DNA of 64,000 nucleotides, taken from assembly GCA_034336665.1 (NCBI GenBank), contig JAPFBE010000002.1, forward strand, positions 13,246,906 to 13,310,905, in the 5' to 3' direction. Of this stretch, positions 37,501 to 49,900 are shown piece after piece. Positions within the stretch are counted from its first letter, which is position 1; each line of letters opens with the position of its first letter. Source of the stretch: Luscinia megarhynchos. Lineage: Eukaryota > Chordata > Aves > Passeriformes > Turdidae. A program made the position numbers and the translations under genes. Under the pieces are notes generated by a model. The model saw nothing but the letters and a program-made list of their open reading frames with translations. It had not been told where the DNA came from and made no database searches.

Positions 37501-38877
37501 CACATTTTGAAATTGCAGGGAGATTTGACTGTTTACATCATCTTTGTAGCCAATTGATTATAACAGACTTCCCTCTGAGAAAAAATATTTTTCTGTCTAA
37601 AGGCTTCTCCCTTCCTCAAAACTCTTGTAATTCTCTTGTTCTTAAAGCTATTTAATCACTTTAGCAAAATCAACACTGAAAAATGAATGAGGTCTGCCAA
37701 TGGAAGAATGAGTTAGCAGGAGCTGATCTATAGAGAATGCTTTTCTAAGAAGTATCATTTTTCTCATGACTGTTGTCCTCTGCTAAAAAAAGCCAAACAG
37801 CCTACTTAAAATTTCTTTCTAAAATGAAATAGAAATAACAGTAACAGCCAATGCTCTCTGGAATGTTTCTGTTTGTTAGTCTCATAGTATCATTATCTGG
37901 ATTTCATTAAATGTTTTCGTCGTGCTGAAATAATCTTAAAACCACAAACACACACCTGTGCACAAGGTAAATGACATTATCCAAGGTACATGTATACTTT
38001 GTAGGTTTAAATATCAGGTTAAAGCAAACAGGAAAAATACTTCTTGTGAGCATATGCCTCTACAGATGTCAGCATGGTTGCTGATGGATCTTCTGTTGGT
38101 ATCTTCGCTAAAAATTGCTCCACTGCCAAGTTACACAGAAACACAAAGTCCTACACTTGGAGATGCAAAAAAAGTGTTTAGAGGTTTTTTGGGAATTTGG
38201 ATTGCTTTTGTGGGTGGAGGTGTTTTGTTATCTTTTTTTCCTGCAGGAAAATTTCTGCTGATTCAGTAAGATTGTTGCTCTTGGTTGATGGTGTTGAGAA
38301 TCTCTGGAAAATCCTTCTGATGGCTCTGCTTTGTTCCTTTGTCCCTTCTACCTTCAAACCCAACTAAGTCGCTCATGCTTCTGTCCTATGAGGGGATTTA
38401 TGGTTAAACAGTCTTTCAGGCTTGGAATTTGGCACATTAGACTCCTGTCTACTTGCATATGGGCAAGAGTAATGAGCTGCCTTTAATACATGGTGGTTTT
38501 CAGACTTTTTAAGCTCCACAAAACAAACCTAAATTGCTTGTTAATTTAAGGGAAGCTGTGGATGGCAAGGCTGTCTGCAATTTTACTGGTTTTTTTAGCA
38601 GGGCTGGTTGTGGCCAGGTAAAGAAACATTGCCCTTCAGGAACATATTTAAATGATCTACTCCTTTTTAGAAGCTGCCAGTTGCATAGTCAGTCTTGTGT
38701 TTCATGTACATCTAAATGCTTCATTGACTTGTGCCAAGAGATGGAAACTAGCCTGCTTGTTTTAATACATTCCTGATGATTTTGATGGAAAATCTAAATG
38801 TGTGAAGAACACAAGATCCTGCCCACTAGCAGCCAAAAGGATACCATTTCACATTTGTTACTCTTGGGAATCGGGGG
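34574..38877. other. Unique AT-rich noncoding sequence
   Basis: About 4.3 kb holds no recognised gene or transposon. A 16-bp perfect AT palindrome (ATCTATATATATAGAT) lies at 35,739-35,754 and a 19-bp imperfect tandem duplication at 36,152-36,189. Frames reach 104 codons (36,391-36,705, plus) without family features. Poly-T microtracts occur near 37,010. Confidence 0.5.
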
Positions 38878-38950
38878 AAAAACAAACAAACCAAAAAAAC
38901 CCCAAACAAACAAACAAACCAACCCCAATCCCAACAAAACAGCAAGAACA
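38878..38950. repeat. A/C-rich low-complexity block
   Basis: AAAC-type units are mixed with C runs, like the block at 3797-3938. The opposite-strand frame over it (38,826-39,008) is an artefact rich in Phe, Cys and Trp. It precedes the CR1 fragment at 39,030 by about 80 bp. Confidence 0.8.
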
Positions 38951-39029
38951 AGCTCTTGAAATTAGAAAGAAACCAAGGAGTAAAAGCTGCAGTTAATGTG
39001 GGAGCCATGCATCAGAGAGATCTTCCAAT

Positions 39030-39205
39030 CTTACAGAATCACAGAGCAGCCCAGGCTGGAAGGGGGCTTGGAAGGTCCTTTTGTCCAGCCTTTCATGGAA
39101 GAGGGAGCATAGATGAGATTATCCAGTGCCCTGTTCAGTCTTCTCACTCAGCAAAGTTTCCTGGTTCCCCATATTCCGTGAGGGGGACAGCTCAGTGGTG
39201 CTTCC
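39030..39205 (-). mobile_element. CR1 LINE 3'-end fragment
   Basis: The plus strand begins with the reversed octamer tail (TTACAGAATCACAGAGC), then 'AGCCCAGGCTGGAAGGGG' and 'TTGGAAGGTCCTTTTGTCC', the usual CR1 terminal words. It continues with 'ATAGATGAGATTATCCAGTG' and 'CCCTGTTCAGTCTTCTCAC'. Similarity is firm to about 39,130 and fades by about 39,205, where the element is truncated or too diverged to follow. It has no coding capacity. Subfamily is not assigned. Confidence 0.8.
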
Positions 39206-42200
39206 TAACCTGCTTCATCAGATTGTTGTGTTGGTGGCTTTTGATTTGGTAGTTATTCTGTTTGTATTGCATGTTTTTATATTAGACACTTAGCTTTTCT
39301 TTGTAATTAGACATCGTGATTATAGAATCCTTTTATATTACACTGGAGTGTTCCTTTAATGCAGAAATCAAATAAACAAAACACTTAAAATACAGAAAAA
39401 AAAAATTGCAACAGCAATGCTTGGGTCCGAAGGAGCAAAGAATTGGGAAAAACCAAGTTGTAGTTATTGCTTTTGGCTTCAGCAACACAGTTCATATTTT
39501 TTATTATCCTCCAAATTAGGTTTATTCATTTATTACAATTCAGTGAATGAATTAAATATAAAACCAATCCAGATTTTTAAAGACAGACATGTGTTGTCGT
39601 TAAACACAACTTTTTTTGTTCTTGTTCGAATGCTGAAAAACGTTTTTCTTCTTAGTGTAAATGTTTTCTGAGGAAAGGGTTATGTGGGGTGAGGAGAGAG
39701 CACTCAGGGCAGAAGAATAAGTAGTGGAGTATTTAATAGCACAGAGCAGGGCTGTGCTGTTCCTCTGTGGCAGCATCCACACAGCGATCAGCAGTCTAAC
39801 GCCTTGCCTTTATCTAAGGAACAACACATTTATTCCACGTGGTCCCAGCTGGGAGTTTGCTTCAGAACAGCATTACCTTCCCCATGATAAGAATCTCTGC
39901 TTATGAAATTATTTTGGAAAAAGGCCATCTGCTAGGGAAAATAACAATAATAAAAAAAAAATGAATCCATGATTCAGATAATAAAACTTTGATTACTGCT
40001 CTCTTAGGAGGATGGATGAGGAAGCAACGGTCCAAGGAGCTGTCCCTGGAACATGTTTTAGAACAAGCTGTTGGGATTGACTGTAATGTCGTGCAGAGGC
40101 TTGTTGTGTGAGGTACACCACTCAGCTGGCTCCCAGGGAATGAATCAGGTTTCCTTCACCAGCCTTGGCTCCGAGTGGTTCCTGAACAGGGTGTGAGCAG
40201 TGAGGAAAGAGATTCCTCCCTGATACAAACACCATCAGTGCTTGGTGGCATCTACTGGGTGGGATAATAGAGTGTGATACAACTGCCCTGAGGAGGCAAG
40301 TCCTCAGCTGTTTGCTGTACCCAAGATGGCTCAAACTAAAATGGTTTTAGGGTAGTTCAGCAGCTAATACAGCAGTGCCTCAACAGAAGCAGTAGTGCAG
40401 AGATGACATCTTATCAGTCAGATATTAGACACACCTTCAAAGTCCCGATCCCATTCAGCATAGAATTGTAAGTAATAGAAGATTTCAGTCCATGGAGCAC
40501 TAAAAGTTGAATGAACTCTCATTTTTACATTATTTTAAACACTGGTTGGATTCTCCCAGTTGCTTAAACAAGTATAAAACAGGAATAACTTCTGGAGTGA
40601 CTGCATTCCAGAGGAAGGTTAGAAAATGAAATAAATCCTCTTCTTTGTTGGAGACCTGGGTGGAGGAGGACAACCATCCTTATAAGTGCTGTGTTTGAAA
40701 GTGCACAGAAGATAAGATACACCAGCTGTGTTAAAACGAGTAATTTTCATCTCACACATACACCCTGCAATTCTACTTTTTAATTTCTAGGCAATCACAC
40801 TGCTGGAATCTTTTCCAGCCATTGAGTAAAATATATGTTTGTCTTGCAATTATGTAAATAAGGTAAGTGGTTAAGATTTAGATCTAGAATAATAATGTTA
40901 ACATCATTGTCCCTTCAATAAACAGCAAGCAAGCTTTGGATGTAATGTTGTTTTTGCTCTGTATGTTCCATGCCACAGAAAAACACGGGCAGACACAGAG
41001 ATGATGTGGTATTCTCATTGTATTTAAAACAATATTTAGCAGTGTAGCTCCTATTGCCTTTTACATGTGTTTGAAGGAAAGCCCTGCTTCATCAATGGGA
41101 ATGTGTCAGAATTTTGTACTAAAGCATGCTGTGTAATATATTTAAACACAGTCCAAATTAATTAAAGTGTAGTGGACGTGAAAGATACATACTCAATGTG
41201 ACATTTCAAATAGGGAGAAAATATGATAATGAGCTATTTCCATGTGTTGCCATCCTTCTGGTTAAATAATACTTCTGTTTCCAATGAAGCCACTGAGCAA
41301 TAACATTCATTTTTGGAGTTCCACAGCGGTTAGAACTGATTGTATACAGGCTGTAATCATTATCCTAATTCTGCCCAGGAAACCCTCTCTCCCCACCATG
41401 GAGAAATTTGGAATAAAAAGTCTCGTTCCAGGAAAAAGAATTTCCAAATAATCCTGGGCACCAGATCAAAATATGAGCTCCAAATCCGTTCCTTTTTCTT
41501 AATAAGAATCAGCACTTTGAAAAATGCTGCTCTGCAAGGAAATAATTGCATTAGTCAGCCTCTTGGCACTGACGTGGGCTGGAGCCTTCTCTTAAAATGA
41601 GGCCCAGCCTCGCCCTGCAGTGCATCCAAACCCTCCAAAGATGCAAATAGCCCCAAGACCCATGGCTTTGTTCTTACAGGCAGAAAACTAAAACATGGGA
41701 CAAAAGGAGAGAAAGTGACCTGGAAACACAGCCTGTCCAATGCTGAGGCAGGCTTGGGTAAGACAGGCATCCTTTTGTGTGCTGAGGAGTAGAAACCAAA
41801 ATAGAAACTGGAAATAAGAGGTTGCTGTTTTCATGCTATCCTTTCCTTCTGAAGGAAGGAACATCCCACAGATGCAGGACCTTTAGCTAACTGTATAGAC
41901 CAAAAAACTGGTGACATTTGATCATGTATTTGCCTCTTGACAGGATTATAGTGCTTATGATCAAGTCAACTCCAATGCTCAGACCCTGACAAGCACTAGC
42001 AAAGATAACTTTGATTGCTCTATGCTGCTAATGCAGAGATCTTGCATTTAGTCCAGAAAGTAAGCCTATGTGTCTTTCACTTCAAGGATTTTTAGAGTCA
42101 CACCACAGTATTCCTTTTTATTAAGGCTCTGGTTATCTGATTTTCAGCAGTGAAAATGCTGCACATCAATGGAGAGGGATGAAAGACAAACAGGATACAT

Positions 42201-45200
42201 TATTGGATATCAGCAGTGCAATGCTGGAGCCTTGATATACAGGAAAATAAACAAGACTTGCCTGGCACCACAACATTAACTCTTCAAGAAATTGTATAAA
42301 CTGACAAACACCCTGGAATTCACTGGGAGGTAGGTGTTGAAGTGTTTCCACATGCCTGTTTTGTCCTTACATCGTTTGAACTTGTCCATTTGAGTCCTCC
42401 ACGTCACCACCACCAAAATTATTCCCTTCCCCACTGCTCTTCAAATAGACCAGTTGTAAGTAATGTAGAGGTGCCTATGGTGTAAACTATTAAGATTAGT
42501 GTGTAACAGAATGAACAACTCATTCCTTTGTTCAAAGACTACCAGGAAACAGATCTATTTCCTGATACACAGGAAGAGTACTTGATTTCCAAGATAGTAG
42601 TATGCAAAACTTTGCATGTTAGCTCTGGTGAGTTATAATAAATACCCAGGAACTGAGTCCCTCAGTGAGGTTGATGAACAGTGCAGGCAGTCAGTGCCCA
42701 CCCATGATCCTCCTGCTAATTGTTTTGTTGGCAGTGCATTTCAGGTGCTCTGTATTCCTCCCTCTTTGGGCTAATATTGTACCAATTGTTTTCTCCTGTT
42801 CAGCTAAAGAACCAGAAGCAAATGCTCCTTTGCTAGCTGCTATTGACCTAATGGGAAAACACTATGCAGATGTAGCTTTCAGTCATCATCTGAATATAGT
42901 AGAGGAGGAAGATACTTTAACCTGTTTGTGCTAAGACTAACGACAGGAATGTGTCAGTAGGGAAAGCATGTGACCTCACTATGCCAAATCAGAGCTTGCC
43001 AGAGCCCTCACCACCTGGCAGAGTCATGGATGGAGTCAAACTTTGTGTGCTCAATCAAGATCATGTGCTCTGTGCATTAAATACCAGACTCTGCTGGGGT
43101 TTTTCTGCACTTAGATTTAGCTCTTCTGCTGCTGGAGTGTTCTAGTATTGTGGTCTCAGGTGTTACAAGGTGTCTGAACAAAGAGCCAACCTGCCTTGAA
43201 GATGGTTGCTTCAGAAAAAACACAATGGATAAAGCTCAGACCAATAGGATCTAAGCGAGCTTTACTGCTCTGATGTGCACCTGTCTGCCTGGCAGCCTGG
43301 CAATGCCCAGCAAACCTCCCAAGGGGTAGGAGTGTGCTGGAAAAAGGATTGCCATGGGCTGTTTTGTCCTGAAGAAGTCAGGGTTATCCTCAGGTAAAAT
43401 GCACACACCATGTGCTTGGGAGAAGTGTGAGATAATGAGCTAATAATAAAACTAATGTCTTCTGTCACCAAAGAAAGAGTAACTCAGGAAGAATTTGTAA
43501 ATTGGCAGAGGCATTACAGATGTCAGTGTGAGATGTTTATGGCATTAAGAGTGTGAGTGTTTTGTACTGGTCTGAAATTTTTCCACCAAGGTTTTTTTTC
43601 TGAATGGAAGATTACACAGTATTTTTTAAATGGATAAAGTTTTGTGTGAGAGAGACTCTCATCCTCATATTCAGAGTGTGCTCAGTGTGATAAGGGCATG
43701 TATGTACCTGTCTTTCCCAGTCTTTTCCTTGCTTCCCAGTACCTGGGCCATAAATCTGAGATTTAGGTGATGCATACCCCTTTGCCTACCATAGATCAGA
43801 CACTGATAATTCACTACAGTATTTTTGTCCTCCTGAACAGGAGCTACACTGGCTCAGGCTGAATGACAGTTGGCCCTCTGGCTCTGGTAGTTCTGAGATT
43901 TCTATTCTTTACCAAATAGAAAATACAAAAAAAACCTTTTCATGGAATACTGGGAAAACTAGACTTGCTTCTGATCAATGCAGTTATCCCTGGCAGAGGG
44001 ATGGTGGGAGTTGATTGAACAACAATAAAAGAAGATAGTGGGTTGAAAGGCAAACCCAAGAAAGCTATTTGATGCAGCAAAGGAGAGAGAACTGGTGGAA
44101 TGATGCATGGAGAGAGTAGCATGCAATAGTAGAAATATCAGGTAGCAATGTTACTTTGAGGAAGAACAGAAAGGCCAGCTCCACAGAGCAACAGCTCAGA
44201 CAAATGAAAGAAACAAGCCCAGGAGAGGTTTGGAGAGAAGCAACCCAGTTCTTTTGCATTATGCTCCCAGAGTGTGCAAGAAAGGCACTGAATTGAACAA
44301 GGCCCATAGGAGCACAGAAGGCAATTGTTGATAAAAATCTGTGTGAGACAGAGACAAGGATCCAGGCAGAGCTTCTGGGTTTAGAAAAGGGAGGACTGCA
44401 GAGGACTGCAAGGGCAGTAACAGGACCTCTGGTAAGTAAGGGAGTGAGAGGACACAACATCTAGAGAACAGGCAGAAAAGAGACAGAAGGAGGGGGATTG
44501 CCTTTCTAATTATGGATATCTGTAACTTTGCTGAGATATAATGGGCAGGGGATGACTAACAAATGGTTGAGTCACAGAAACCATGTGACTATGATTCTAA
44601 TTCTAAATTCATCTGCTGAGGGGCTTGAATATTCACACAAAGCTTAGAAATTTTCCTCTAATACTATTCTGGTGCAGGTGATCCTAAACCTCCTATACCG
44701 AAAAAGCTTTCCAACTGCTGTTTGGAAATATCTATCTCAGTAAATTGGTCAATATTCATGTTGGCAGGCAAGTATATTACCTTATTCCTCCACTCCCAGT
44801 GGAGAAAGACACTTTTGGCCAACTAAAAAAATTGTCCATTTTTATCCATAGAACCTTCTGCAGGGAACTTTATGCAAGTTGTTTGAGCCTTCACCATAGC
44901 AATTTAGTAAATGATGTTGCTTAGAGTCAGAATAGTGCTCTGCCAGCCTTTGTAAGACAATTTATTACCACTGTCTACTACTTGTAGGATTTTCAAATAC
45001 TTGAGGTTTCATGAAATAAGGAAAATGTATGTCCTCTGTTTCAAGGTGCTGACTACTGGAAGTCTTTATTTCATGCAACATTAATGCTGGCAAAAATTGG
45101 TAGAGCCATCAAAAGAAGTTACTCGTGCCTTCCACTCACTCTCCTCCTCCCATGTGACTTAGAGTCAGGAACTTATGTAGGTTAAAATTATCTGTTGTTC

Positions 45201-45247
45201 TGGCCATCATCTGATTAATCAGGTACAATCATGGTTGTCTGAATTAT
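39206..45247. other. Unique noncoding sequence
   Basis: About 6 kb holds no recognised exon or mobile element. A CCACGTGG E-box palindrome lies at 39,835-39,842. An inverted repeat with 7-bp arms and a 4-base loop is at 40,802-40,819, and a TTATGTAA bZIP-type core at 40,850-40,857. The segment 43,950-44,560 is purine-rich on the plus strand, which produces a 131-codon open frame on the minus strand (44,065-44,460) without family features. A possible noncoding exon lies within it at 44,271-44,431. Confidence 0.45.
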
Positions 45248-45312
45248 TTCATATAATATGATAATATTATATATATATTATATAATATATATAATAAACA
45301 TACAATAATATG
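45248..45312. repeat. AT-rich self-complementary tract
   Basis: About 65 bases are almost purely A and T, built from TATA and TAATA words, with several overlapping palindromic arms (for example TATATAATATATATAATA). It is a decayed (AT)n microsatellite able to form cruciforms. No coding content is present. Confidence 0.85.
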
Positions 45313-46803
45313 TTTAGGGGAAAGACATAAATGCGAAAATCCACCCCCCACCCCTCACTGATAAAGAATGGGATAATTTCTTTTCCTGGTAGCAATTAGT
45401 GAAGAAATACAATCTGGTGGAAATCAAGATGTCTCTTCCCAGCTGAGCTGGAGTGTCTGTGTGCAGAAGATTTGGACTGATGTCCAAAAGATGTGTAGGG
45501 AGATTTGGACAGCAGAGCTTTTGTGAGTGCTGTTACTTTAGTGAAGTTTCCCCCCTTTTGACTTAGCAATCTCTAGTTTACCTTGAGATGACTGAGTTGA
45601 CTCACTTCTCCATTACCTTTTTGTCATGGGGAAAGAGCAACAAAACAAGCAAGCTGGCTACTGAGGGCAAATCTAGAGCAAGCAGGCTTTCAGCCTCAGG
45701 TCTAGGACATTAGTCACATGCAAATCAGTAATGATAAATCAGTGCCACCTGGCTCACAAAGCTGCCTAGGAAATCATCAGATGAAAACATGGTTTTTAAA
45801 AGTACACAACTAATCCCTCTCGTAAAGAAGCAGTCCCGACTTCCGTGTCTAGCAACATTTTTCAGAGCACGAGCTGGACTTTTCCACAAGGCTCCCCTGG
45901 GAGTTACCTGACTCTTAGTCCTTCATTAGTGCTCTTCCATCCCTTTTTCCTAATAGCCAGAGAGTCTCAGCATCTGATGCTTTTATGAAACAGCAGAGGG
46001 AGGTGGTTCTGACTCTATTTCCTTGTAAAAAGTTCCACTGCCACAATTCCCTGGATGGTACACAGTGCTCCGAGCTTCTGCCTGCACAATATCTGGTTTT
46101 AAACATTTCTGTTTAATCAAGAGTGAAGTAAATGTCAGAGATTCAATGTTCTAGATCAGCAGTTTCCAACACTGATACATCTTAATCAAGCAATTAGGTG
46201 CCTTTCTTTTTTTTGTTATTGTTTGGTGTTTTCCAAGCTGGAGAAGGGAACAGATTTGCTGCTTTGCTCTGCTGACTGCTAGCAGCAGTGTTTGTTGTTA
46301 ACAGAGACATGTACACCTAACCACCAGTTGGCAGGTGTTAACACTTTGTTACTCGCTATTCCCACATGCTGAGGATTGTGGGAAAGCTGTCAAGCTCTCT
46401 GTCTTGTGTAACACTCAGCTTTTACAATAACAACAACAACATCAACGAGCTCTGAACGAATTCAGAAGCTCCGCAGGAATGCAGCGATGCAGCACTTGCA
46501 AGGGAAACAATAGGATGGATTCTCCTGGCTTTGATAGGAAGAAATGTGAGGCTTTGTGGAGAGTTTGAGATATTGCCTTATCTTGGCTTGGGAGCAGGTA
46601 GATGGAGGCTGAGCACTCTTTTTTATTTCTTCTTTATTTTTTAATTAGTGATATGGTCTGATGTTAGAAGAAACCAAGAATGCATTGTGTGTGCCCCAAT
46701 ATTTCTAGTCTGCCTCTGACATTTGTACTTGCCCATGTTCAGGAAAGAAAGTCATGAATACAGCATACAAACAGAGAAAATAGCACAGAAAAGGATAGGA
46801 ATG
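45313..46803. other. Unique noncoding sequence
   Basis: No gene or mobile element was recognised. A C-rich word CCACCCCCCACCCC lies at about 45,342-45,355. A short CAA/CAT triplet run occurs near 46,430-46,445. Frames stay below 65 codons. Confidence 0.5.
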
Positions 46804-46902
46804 TGTTTTGGGTTTGTTTTTGGTTTTTTATTTTTGTTTGGTTTTTGTTTATTTTTGGGTGGGAGATGTGACTGGCAAGAGAGAAATGAGATTTTTTTTT
46901 TT
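46804..46902. repeat. T/G-rich low-complexity tract ending in poly-T
   Basis: T runs separated by G (46,804-46,861) are followed, after a short unique piece, by about 12 T (46,891-46,902). It belongs to the same class as 6943-6980 and 30,951-31,011. A Phe/Gly-rich frame across it is an artefact. Confidence 0.75.
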
Positions 46903-49900
46903 TAGTATAGTACAACCCTTCTGGCGAGCTCAGATGTGCCAAGAAGCAAAGGCCCTCTGTGAGCCTTAAGTATTATTAAAATACTTCTTTTTCCTCTTTT
47001 GCTTGCTGTCATCCAGGTGCTCAAACATAGTCCGCCTTTGCAGCCACAAAGTCATGGTTTTATAGTTGAGTAATCCAAAGAATTGATTTATTACTGAAGA
47101 AGTGAGGTTTGATGGATTTTTGATTTACATGAAGACAGTGAAAAGAAGGAGTGGGAGGCGCAAGGCAGCTGCAGAGTGGAGTACAAGACAGAAACTCAAA
47201 AGAGCAAGTGGGCCAAACAGTGCAATGGATTAGAGCAACCAGTTTATATGGCTGATTTTAACAGTGCTGCACTGCATAATTGCACCCTGTCCTCTCAAAT
47301 AGCATAATACAGATCACTTCTTGAACCTGTGTGAGGAGGGATTTCATGCATTGCTTTTTGATGAGCGTGCTTCAGATAAAGGGGGCATGATGAAAGGAGT
47401 GATCATGGGGTTTTTGGCATGCAGCCTATGGCTGAGCTGCCTTTTGAGCACAGTTCCAAGTTTGGGGTCATCCTCCAGTTCATCTCGCATGTGAACTGAA
47501 CACTCCTTGCAGTATGGATGGGCTGGGTTCAGGATAGGGCATTTCTTGGGATACACCCATGCTGACTTGAATCCACCAATGCCTGTCCTGTCAAACGCAA
47601 GGCAGTGTTCCCTGGCCAAGTTCTTTCCTGGAAAGGTTCTGACTGCGTGACAAGGAGTCTCCATGGGATGTGGAGGAGGTTGAGCAGCAGGTTCTTAACA
47701 ACACAGTCATATTTTAGTGGCCTGCTGCCGGGTCTGTGTTACACGAGGCAGTATTGGCATGGCCCTGAAGACAGCGACTTTAAAATTAATTTTAATTCTG
47801 GAATACAGGTTTGAGGTTGATCAAAAATCACGAGCTTGGGGGCTTAATGAAGTGGGATGTGCAAGACAGCTGCAGAAATGAATGGATGAAATCCCCTGGG
47901 CTGTGTTTTGCATTGGGTGGGATTCCAGTGGTCTCTCCTGACTTCACAGGTCCCTGAATCACTGCAGAAAGCAGAGTTGTTTTGTATTTTTTTTTAATGG
48001 ATTTAACACTATTTTCTTGACATGAAAGTCATCCCTGTACCTGCACTGCTTTAAAAAGCCTTCCTGCTTGCAGAGCCACCTCCTGCAAGCTGGTTCTGAA
48101 AGATGTCTGCCAAACTTGGGGGTGAGAGGGAGGGACTGGCTTGCATACATCTGCAAGCTGTATTTCCTAGATTCACATTCCTCTTAAAAATTTATTTGCT
48201 CTTGTTTGGACACAGGAAACCAGCCAGGGGAGTCACAAACATTGGTAAGATCAATATGTAGATCAAATATAGATAAACATATATTTTGTGTAGGCACAGT
48301 CCTGAATTTGTTCCTGCACATATTAAAGGATACTTTTGTCTTCTAAAAACCTTGGAGAGAGAAATCTTGTCACTCAGGGGAGCCATGAGGTAAGTGAGAG
48401 AAGACAGAACATTTAATGAATGGGATTCATAAGGTGGGTTGGATTTCCACCATGCACTCTCTGTTGATTAATTAGTTTGTGCATTGCTTGTCTTTCTTTA
48501 AGTGTGGGCATGTAGTGTGATATGTAGACTTTTCAGGGTTTGTTTTTGAAGTGCTTAGCTGAAAAATAAATGATCTGATGCAATGAAATTGTGGATTTGA
48601 TTTGAGAGTGTGGCTACAGGCTGACAAAAGACCAAGTTAACAGGCAATAAGAAGGCCCTTTCTTGAGACTGGGATTCTGTCCTCCCACCTGAAGGCCAGA
48701 CATAGCCATGAGCACAGTCCCATCCACTGGCACTGGGAAAAATCCATTTACATGATGGCTAATGGCATTTCACTCTGCTGTGCAACAGGTTGGAAGAGAA
48801 GCTTGCAACTCCCTGCCTGTTCCCCTGCTGTGAGCTGAGGTCTCCCTGAAACGTGGCAGTGGCTTTGCTGTGCTCATATGCTCTCCTCTGCAGCTGCTAT
48901 TTTCTGATTGCATTATGGAGGTGCCCAGAGGACTGGGACAGAGTGGTTGGGGCTGTAGGCATACCCAGGAGTCAGTTCCTCAAGGATTAGAACCATTGTG
49001 CTGATCCTGCAGACACGAGACCTATCACTTAAGCCACTCGCTTGTATGAATTATCTGAAGGACTACAGCTGAGCTTCATGGCTTCTCAGCACCTTAGCTG
49101 CCCTAGTTTGAGCAGTCATCAGCATTTTGCAAGGGGGGATTCATGTTTAACTTGGAGTTTTTGATCTCCATAAGCGAAACAAGGAAGAAAATATTTCCCG
49201 AACTTCTGGCAGGATTTCTGTGCTTTTTTTTTTTTTTCCCTTCTTTAGCAACTTAATTTGTTTCTCTTTTTCCTTCTTCTTTTTCCCACCCCACCCAGCC
49301 TTAAACAGTGCCGGGAAACTCTGTACTTACCCAGCTGTACTGTCTGAGGAAAGCCAAGTTGTTTTTTTTCCATGCATCAAAATGATAATAGTTTGAAATT
49401 ATTTATTAACTCTCTGAGTTTCCCAGAGAGAAAACATCATATATTTAACTAATATGGCCCTTGTACTTAGACAAAAGGCCAAAGGTTAGGGCAAGTGGAT
49501 ACACATGACAACTTTATCCAAGCCCTTGAGGATTTCCCATTGACTAAGTCACAGTTTCATTCTTTTTTTTTTTTTTTCTTCGAGTGAAAATAATTAACAT
49601 GACTCAAGTACAATGAGTTAATTTATTTTCATTTCAGGTCTCTTCCTGGTGCAAACTGCAGTCTGTGGACAAAGAAGATATAGCTGTTACTCAGATGGCT
49701 GTCTTGCCTCAAAACATGCAGTGCTCACCTCAAATAGTTCACCTCAAATTGGGTCGTTGCTTGAGAACGCCTATTATGAAATAGTTTTAGAACAAATTGA
49801 TTTATATGTTCGCAAATAGATCAAATAAACATTTCCTTGTGTATAACTACTGCTGCTGTGTTGATGACAAAACTGTGTCATAGCAGTGCAACTTTTTGAC

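Noticed and set aside
44065..44460. 131-codon minus-strand frame
   Set aside because: It results from the purine-rich plus strand, which lacks minus-strand stop codons. The protein is a Ser/Leu/Phe-rich string without a domain.
47344..47664. 106-codon minus-strand frame with paired Cys residues
   Set aside because: It looked somewhat protein-like (CKEC motif, charged segment), but I recognise no family and there are no flanking exons or a coherent upstream region.
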